Part shown: piece by piece, positions 1 to 64,000 of the stretch | Layout: the number at the start of each line of letters is the position of its first letter | Numbering within the stretch: the stretch's first letter is position 1 | Source: Phoronis australis | Taxonomy: Eukaryota; Phoronida; Phoronidae | Assembly (NCBI GenBank): GCA_002633005.1 | Contig: NMRA01000753.1 | Location: 1 to 64,000, forward strand | DNA length: 64,000 nt | Direction: 5' to 3' | Notes under the pieces: model-generated | Databases searched by the model: none | The model's input: only the letters and a program-made list of their open reading frames with translations | What the model was told of the DNA's origin: nothing | Position numbers and translations under genes: made by a program

Positions 1-1122
1 ATTTGTTATAATAGTGTGCTTGTTTGTGTTGTTGACGCTTCAGGTCGCGATCTGTGTGCTTCTGACTAACTACTTCAGGTTTGAGTAATGAAGTGGCTGT
101 AGGCAGCAATGTTTTGGTCCTTCTACTCATCAAGCGTTGTGCGGGACTAGATAACAAGGTTATGTTTTGGACTCTGCAAGTTTAATGAAAACCACGAACA
201 TAACAATATCTCTGGCCGATTGAACTGGTGTGTTATTCATACTATGTGAATAGAGGATAGCAATGTAAACAAAAATCAGCGACAGTAGAAAAATGCACAC
301 CAACGCACAGCTTTCCGATTCACGTCTCTTGAACCTGTTCCAATTAAGCACCCGATTTGTCTGTACAACAGACCACAAACTATATCCACATTACTTTACA
401 CTTCCTCCATCGGTCATTCCAGGTTTTTACGTAAAGCGCTACCTGTTGACAATTCGACTAGCCAATCAGAAACGCCGTTGTAAAAAAAATTCCCGAGGAA
501 AAATTAAATGATACTTGCCTGTTCTCTTTCCCCGGGCCAAGCGGAAACGCAGAAAAATAGCGAGCTCTTTTTAGCGAGGTCCTAGCGTTCCTGAACCCCA
601 TCCAGGTGATAGACGTTCAGCACCACCTATAGGTCTCATGATAACTGATGTGCAGTGAGATGTGCTGATGGCTTACGGGAAAAGCCAAACCTCTTGAAAT
701 CATGTCCAATACATATCTCACTGTCAAGAAGAATCCTCGGATGCATAGTCAATGGGAAAATTTCGATCCCAGCCGAGGTCAATAAGCTAAAATAAATTAG
801 TGAACTTCAATAATCAAACAATGGGGGGTAGGCCCTAATTTTAAATTAACTAACCATTACCTATAGCAGTGAATTTCTTTCTACCGAATGAGAGTCGGCA
901 TCAAGTGAAAGTCGCTTTCACGCTTTCATTACTCTAGAGTGCGCCAAAATGAAAAATCGCTATTATACCGCATCACTAACTCAATACAGAAGCTGGGCCC
1001 GAACCGGTTATGACGATAAATCTATTTTAAGTATATCTTCTCGACAGTTAACGATAACACTAACAGTTAACTGTTGGTTATTGTGCGAGCAAGTATCACT
1101 ACGGTCGGAAATCTGATAGGGC
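1..1122. other. 5' flank of gene A, no gene seen
   Basis: No convincing exon or transposon was recognised. The last 100 bases before the gene A start codon are AT-rich and contain a 14-base perfect palindrome (AACAGTTAACTGTT, about 1062-1075). No clear TATA box was found, so the transcription start is not placed. Confidence 0.5.
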
Positions 1123-29671
<28,549 letters not shown>

Positions 29672-31835
29672 CGACGACATTGATAGGTCACATGACTGAA
29701 GTAGCAGCAGAGTTCCAATATAATTGAGTCATCTTCGTTTCCACAATGGGTTCTAGTCTACACAAAATGAATATTTCTGTTTATTGTAATGTCTTCGTTT
29801 TGTTCATGTTACACGTATGATGATGGCAATTAAGTGTTGTTTGTTTACTTGTATTTTCAAACTCATGCGAGACGAACCTGTTAGCCAAATTTATTCACCT
29901 CAAATGCCCTTCCGTGCACACAGAGTACTTTAAAGGAACAAACCTCCGTGTTAAGCAGTAGCAGCACTAAAATTCCACCCATGTCCAAGAAATATCTTCG
30001 GAATTTTTAAAATTCCTGAGTTCATTCCACGCCGTTGAAATCTTTTTGTCCATTCATTTGTGTGGTATATGCATACCAATCGGAGTGCAGAATGTGGTTA
30101 CAGGACGTATATAAATGTCTGCCGCATGTGCCTTTTAAAAGACAACTTCCTTTGATATTTTTATGCCCACACAAGAATGCGAGCGTAGTTGGAATTCAAT
30201 GCAAAATGATGAGGTGTCAGTGGACATCGTGTTGATCTGACAAATCCTGATCGATTGTCTGGAGAAGTTCTATTTATGAAACCGGCAAATCCTAAGAATT
30301 GTCGGGGAAAACGCCTTCGGTCAAAGCCCCGCTAACTCCCTAAACCGTGGTGGCTCTCTCATAAGGCAAGTACACTGTATTCAAATATCACTGGTGAATA
30401 CTCCGTCAACTGATGATGGAGAATTACAAACAAACACGAAAGGTTTAAACTCAAATGAGAAATCTAGGCCTTTTCACCGGGAGGAGACAATTCCATGAAC
30501 GCACCTCTAAATTACATCTTCGATCCCATAAACTGACCACCAAACACCGATGCAAATTTTCTACCCGCACCCCTGAACTCCTAACGTTCACCGAAAATAC
30601 ATATTGCCTGATGATTAGCATAGAGACCAAACTGTTGTCCTCAGTGCACTCATGGCTCCAGGGTATGTAGTTTGCTAGAGATGCAGTTACCATGCTGTAG
30701 ACATTAGTGATTTTTTACTAATACAACTTACCAAACAACATAACTGAGCGGTAAGATGGCTTTAAATTCAACTCGACGTTTATCAAAACTTGCTGCCGGT
30801 TGAATTTGTTTTGTTGGAACTCATTATAATCGAAATCCCAAGTTGACATTGCAGTCGACTCGAATGTACTAACCGATTTCGGAGTGCTTCGGACCACTAC
30901 ATTCTTGACCACTATTGGGCTGACGTAATGTTGACAACTGTATATGTCTTGTGAATATTTTCAATTTTTGCGATCTTCAGTCAAAGTGGAGCCTTTTCTA
31001 ACGTATTATCCTTGTCCATGTAATCCAGTCGGGTTGTTTCGCGCTTCCCACGGTCTATATGACACTCACAGGGTTTGTTGCTAATAGCCAAGACAGTGGC
31101 CGGTTGCACAGAGAGGATTGCACAAGAAGAGAAGGAATCAATGTTTAGGACTGAATTTGGTAAAAATGAAACTGTGAGCTTACACAAAATGCCGCAATAA
31201 ACGTAGAAATCAGTGTATTGTTTTATAAGCATAGCTCCATCTACCAAACAACTATTTGCACATGTAAATCCAATAGTTTATCATAACACCAACAATTAAC
31301 GAACCGGGCTCTTTGAGCAATAGAAATGGTTACCATCAGCGCTCACTTGCTGGCGCTAATGTCTAACTGTACACACGAACAGGTATTGGCGTTGGACCCT
31401 AACACACGAAAAACCGTTAGCAGCGAAGAATTTTCTGTTTTTACTCTATCCAAATAACTAAGAAAGAACTCATTATTCATTTAGCACCAAGTAGTGAATA
31501 TTGAGTCTCCCATTGTTAGAAAAAGCTCACTGAAACCAGCACACACACTCCCTGTCAAGGCTTATATCTACAAAGAAGGCGGAATAACTAGGTGACTTCT
31601 GAGTCTGGAAGAACATGATTAGGTAATAAAGCAGCAAATTTTACACGTGACCTTTTTAACGAGTGGAAAGTCAAAAGCGTTGATCGCTTTCCTTCAGGAT
31701 CGCCACATTTCCTGTGAAGTCGTGAATGAAAATTGGAGCCAGAATTGTATTTAATATGCTTTTGAAGAAATATAGTCCGTCCCAAATATTACGTACAAGA
31801 ACTTGTTGCTTCGGACTTGGGTACAGTGGCATGCT
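29672..31835. other. Convergent intergenic region between genes A and B
   Basis: 2.16 kb must hold both 3' untranslated regions. No canonical AATAAA was seen after the gene A stop; the gene B side has ATTAAA. Short frames at 30451-30912 match nothing I know. Confidence 0.6.
31750..31755 (-). promoter_or_regulatory. Candidate poly(A) signal of gene B (ATTAAA)
   Basis: The + strand reads TTTAAT, so the gene B transcript reads ATTAAA about 80 bases after its stop codon. A common signal variant at a plausible distance; no transcript evidence. Confidence 0.35.
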
Positions 31836-59690
<27,855 letters not shown>

Positions 59691-59759
59691 TTTGTTTAGA
59701 TCAAAGTGAACTGCTAATCAACAGCGGACTAGAGCTGATAAAGTTCACCAAAACTGTGA

Positions 59760-59767
59760 TATTTATA
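59760..59767 (-). promoter_or_regulatory. TATA box of gene B (TATAAATA)
   Basis: A perfect TATAWAWR match on the - strand about 70 bases upstream of the ATG, which would put transcription start near 59735 and leave a leader of about 45 bases. Gene A has no equivalent. Confidence 0.45.
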
Positions 59768-60235
59768 ATCCAAGAAGGGTAACAAGTGGTAATAAAACCG
59801 CACTGTTTATTGCAGTTAAAATAAGTTGTGACTAATTTCTCAGATTGTGAGTGACAGTTTGAAACTAAGATGCACTTTTGTAAAGTTACTGTATATTAAT
59901 GTTAAATTTGGATTTGGTTAACACGTGTTCTTGATGAAGGAATCTTTGGGGATTATTCAGTTGTACCGTGACCTATATTTCGGGAAGCATAAATTTGAAC
60001 ACGCCCACGCAACGTCACTCTAAGGTCCGAATTTTTGATAATTTCGAATCGGGAACCACAAATATCGTGATTTTTCTATTACTCTCTATTTCATACCACT
60101 TGGAGAAATGTAAATACGTAAAACAGAAAGTAGGAGTCTCATCAGTATGATAATACGTAGAAAGTACGCAAGTGGTGATTTTTAATACATTTTATGAAAA
60201 ACTAAACACATTTTTATTGTGGAATCACCATTTAA

Positions 60236-60824
60236 AGAAATTCTATTTTAGTAACGAGCAGAGTTGGTTATTTTAAAGAGGCCAGTGGAACACGATAAAC
60301 AGACTAAATTTCAAAATTGAAAGTGGTTCTCTGCCACTAAAACAAAATTCAACCTGCTCACCAAATATTTTTTTGGGTTTGTTCGTAAAGATTTTAAATT
60401 TCTGTTGATATCAAAGTACTTTCTTTTATTGTCAAATTTCAAGAAAATGATCTGTTATCTACTCGCCACGTCGCCGATTTTTCTCCCACAAGGCAAAGCA
60501 CGTCTCCTTATTTGGTTTGGCAAGACCGGACGTAGCACATTTCCCTTAAATGGAAAATTTGACGTTTGACTTCAAGCTACTTCAAGCAACTGACTGTGAG
60601 CGCATGCATGCATTTATCATAAGTGGAGGGAGCTCAGAAACTCTGTAGAATCTACAGTTTTTCCTTCGGGTGTATTTAAAAATCATGAATTTTGTGATTT
60701 TCTCTGGAAATTTCCTCACAGCGGAAAGTGAATTACTCTGTACTAGACGTTGCGAGATGGTACTTTTGTCATTAATTGTTTAAAAGATATATTTGACGAG
60801 CTTTCGCGTTCCATGCCTCTTTAA
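60236..60824 (+). mobile_element. MITE, TTTAAAGAGGC family, copy
   Basis: Close relative of 55117-55670, same orientation, ending GCGTTCCATGCCTCTTTAA. Lies about 0.5 kb upstream of gene B. Confidence 0.82.
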
Positions 60825-63604
60825 GACAAAGTTAAAACCAAATAGACTGAAGAAAACTAAAAATGTCAAATTTCTAGTTTTTAGTTCCACTAAAATTTCT
60901 TTTAATCAGATACACTAAATATTTTAAACAGCGACTGTGCGCTTTCCACTAATAGGCCTGATAAAGTGAGGAAATCTCGTTCTCGTTCTTAGGACAATAG
61001 GATTAGTGCCAATCCAAATAGCCTTATTGTTTCAGTACCGACTAACATATTGAGTGATCAAGTATGACAACTTCAGGAAGTAAATACGTGATAACAAGTT
61101 TATCAGTAGTCTTCCTGGGTAGATGGTGGAATGTTTAGTAATTGTCCTCTTTTACAACCCCATCTCCCACATGAAACAGGCATCGTAGGTTAATGTTCTC
61201 GTGTGGACCCACTACATTGGCCGTTCGAAAGTATAGTGCGCCTTTCGGTCGAAAGATGTCGCGGTATTTTACACTACCGGTTATCTGTTAGCACTATTTT
61301 CATAAACACCAGTGTGTGTTCATTGCACACGTTTTCAAGCGGGCTCTGAAATCTGTAGAGCTGTCACCGAAGATTTTTGACACTGGCGAAACACACGCAT
61401 CCCTCGAGCACACACTGCGCAGGTCAGACCAGGGACACGAATGCTGAAAGGCAGGTCCAAAAGAACGCCAAAGGGCATTCTTGATCACACCACTTGAGAA
61501 GTTAATTTACACGCACCTGATTTTTGTAGGGAATTTTATCTTTATTTCATACACTGCGATTTCTTCGAGTGCCACATGTGTGATTTATGTTTTGGTGAAG
61601 CGGGGGTTTAACTTGTTACGAAACTTTGTTGAAATTGGATAACAAACAGTGCGGGAGACAGGTTGTTAGCATAGTAAGGCACAAACGTGCAGTGTTAATA
61701 ACGGGTTAATGCAGCATAATTAAGTATTCTTGGCTACGATAATAGCTGGCTGACGGGTCAGGATTGTATAGAAATAACGCCATTGAGAAAGTGTTTGCGC
61801 AGCAAACATATTTGTATCGTGCTGCAGTCTGGTCAACCTCGCACACAGTACGGCTGGGTCGGCAAAAATAATTTGTTTTTTGTTTTGATTTGTTTTCGAA
61901 AGCAGAGTTTTTGCTTATTCGAAGTATCGGTTACCTATGTAAAAGTACCATTTGGAGTTTTGTATATTTTATTGTGAAGGTCCTTGCAAGTACAAGTCAT
62001 TTGACAGGTGAGTACAACAACAACCCATGAAAGAGAAATTCGGGTGTTGGATTTGACAATCTTTATCTAGTTGTATTTTGTGTCCTGTTATTTCTAAAAT
62101 AAGACACTCGCTAGTAGTTCAGTTGTAAAATACTTTTTGTAAAACGTATTCTGTAATCGAAAAGACGAAATTCCACTTAATTTAACAAAGCGACAGAAAA
62201 TGTGAAATGGAACTCTGGCCACAATGACGGGAATCCCAACTTCGATAGGAGGCAGAGACACAGATCCAGCGCAGAACAAAGATTGCATATAGCAAGAAAC
62301 GGTAGTGCAGGTCTTCACTAAACTAACTGCCAGTATGTCCAGGGGGTACTCGACCATTTAGTTTTTACGGGGGATGAGGTTGCAACTTGAGAATAAGGGT
62401 ACCCATCCCCCATCGAGACTTGAGTCGAAAAAAGGTTTCTATTTATAGAGAGCTTCCATGAAAAAGTCACCCACCTTGTTTAAAACGCCTCCCGATTGTA
62501 GGCGTTAATTCCTTGAACTTGAACCTTTCATGGCTATTGGTAAACTGCTGCGTTTTCAAGACAATCATCAAGAAATAAGATACACATTTTGTCAAGAATG
62601 AGAAGAGGTCTACATCATTAAAATATAGATAGTAGTGTACACCCTTCTGTAACTTGGTGTCGTTTAAAAAGGGAATCATTTTCAGGGAATTGTGTCACAA
62701 AAGACAACCTTTCTAAGGGGTAGTGGTCGTGAAAAAACAGCCATTCTGAGCGGCACCTCTCATTTACATATTGAGAGTATCCGCCCGGGGCTGCATGTCA
62801 AACAATATGTGGGAAGGTGAAGGATCTGTGCTGCAACATTCCCTATAACGCGATGATTATACATGCATTATAATATCTACTTCACATGTAATCGTCAACA
62901 TGTCCATTATTACATCTTTCTCCAAGGCTAATTCACTATTGTTTAGTAGTGAGTTGGTAAGATTCTGTAGTCACTAGTCCTTCTCAATCTTTGCTATTTA
63001 TTAACTCTGTCAATGAACGAACCTTGACTCGTGCGTTTAGGATTAACAATAATCATAGTTGTTCAATATATCTGTATGAATTCGGATTTTCGTTTCATAA
63101 ACCACATATTTTTAAGACCCTTGATGATAAAATAAACATGTTATGTGCAAGAAGTTAATGGCTGGGTGTTTACATTTTTTTTAAACTGAATGTGTGATTT
63201 TTCACGGAAATCGCTACAACTACGGCAAACGAGAAGTTCATTTTGCTCACGAAATTTGCACTTAGTTTCAATTTATTTTATGAGCTACAAAGGCGTGTTT
63301 GCATGGGATTCTCTGTCAATTACAGCCTTTAACCCTGAGGGGTGGTTGTAAAATTCGAGCATTCGAAGACTTTCACAGGTCGACATGTTCATTTTAATTA
63401 CATAATTCTCTGGGTGAAACAGTATTGCTAATACCAAACTTTTGTAACTAGTACAATGCAAAAATACTAGTCTCGCATGAAAAACGTACGTCTGTGAAAG
63501 CAAAAATTCACATTTTTTGTAAACCTCAATTCCTAGGCTACAAAAAGCCGCTTGCTATTTTACTGCTGCACGTTTTCGTGATCAGTAAAGATTTCTTTAG
63601 TACA

Positions 63605-63838
63605 GGCTAAGAAAACTGACTTACCTAAGACGAATCTTAAATTCCAATCAGTTTTAAGATAAAACTTTAATTTTTCTCAACCCCGTTTCAAGAAAAATAA
63701 CTTGAATTTGATATAAGTTTTTTACTTAAAATTTGTCTTAATTTTGACTAACTTAACAGATGTGGAAGTTTCAAAAATTGGAAGTTGACACAATATTAGA
63801 CTTAAGTTAAAAATGAGCAGATGTTAGTTTCTTGGGCT
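63605..63838 (-). mobile_element. MITE, GTTCCAAGAAACTGACT family, reverse copy
   Basis: In reverse complement: GCCCAAGAAACTAACATCTG, TTGAAACTTCCACATCTG, AAACTTATATCAAATTCAAG, then AAGTCAGTTTTCTTAGCCTG, parallel to 26408-26658. Confidence 0.75.
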
Positions 63839-64000
63839 ATTATTGAAATCAGTAGTATTTGAAAATATTCTTGTTGACAAAGGCAAGTATTGTCCATAAC
63901 TACTGAATCGGTCAAATCATGGAGTGTTTCTCTACAAATCGTGTAATTCCACACTTACGTGACTCCAAGTGCAAACAATGGTGTTCAAAAGTAGCCGCTC

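Larger units (their letters stand above)
59768..64000. other. 5' flank of gene B, no gene seen
   Basis: Two MITEs (60236-60824 and 63605-63838) are recognised. Short open frames at 61300-61488, 62094-62357 and 63285-63503 on the - strand show no family motif. Confidence 0.5.

Overview
This is animal nuclear DNA: GT-AG introns, AT-rich non-coding sequence, and a dense mix of metazoan transposons. The mix includes a Penelope-like element, a non-LTR retrotransposon with a restriction-like endonuclease, tRNA-derived SINEs, many MITEs and a THAP-finger transposon remnant. It suggests an aquatic invertebrate, but I cannot name a phylum. Almost no line of six-frame translation is a whole gene; the genes had to be assembled from short exons.

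The window holds two complete genes of glycoside hydrolase family 31 (GH31; lysosomal acid alpha-glucosidase / maltase-glucoamylase / sucrase-isomaltase group), arranged tail to tail. Gene A is on the + strand (1123..29671, 23 coding exons, 927 aa). Gene B is on the - strand (59690..31836, 23 coding exons, 934 aa). All 22 intron positions and phases match between them; only exons 1, 2, 12, 18 and 19 differ in length, by multiples of 3. Both encode a short cytosolic tail, one membrane anchor (type II), a partial trefoil (P-type) segment, an N-terminal beta-domain, the catalytic barrel with an intact WIDMNE nucleophile motif and HWLGDN acid/base motif, and C-terminal beta-domains. Both look functional. 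They form an inverted duplicate pair.

Region by region: 1-1122 is the gene A 5' flank. Intron 1 of A (1323-9650) holds an unrecognised decayed coding-like stretch (about 1844-4390), a dead non-LTR retrotransposon (4813-7346), a (TACA)n tract, a gag zinc-knuckle relic on the - strand and a MITE. The rest of gene A runs 9651-29671; its introns carry SINEs, a tandem triplet of a tiny MITE, a Penelope-like relic with inverted hammerhead-like motifs, and two long inverted-repeat elements. 29672-31835 separates the two 3' ends. Gene B runs from 59690 down to 31836; its introns carry fold-back elements, a local duplication, a purine/pyrimidine tract beside exon 8, a nested transposon cluster in intron 4 and an 18-bp minisatellite in intron 1. 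59691-64000 is the gene B 5' flank with a TATA box and two MITEs.

Most unusual signals: exon 4 is far more alike between A and B than any other exon I compared (a 65-base identical run), which suggests gene conversion between the inverted copies; intron 9 of A needs a GC-AG donor that B does not; and the Penelope relic is bracketed by opposed hammerhead-like motifs. I saw no prokaryotic-type operon, CRISPR array or novel defence system. All calls were made by eye, with no database search.
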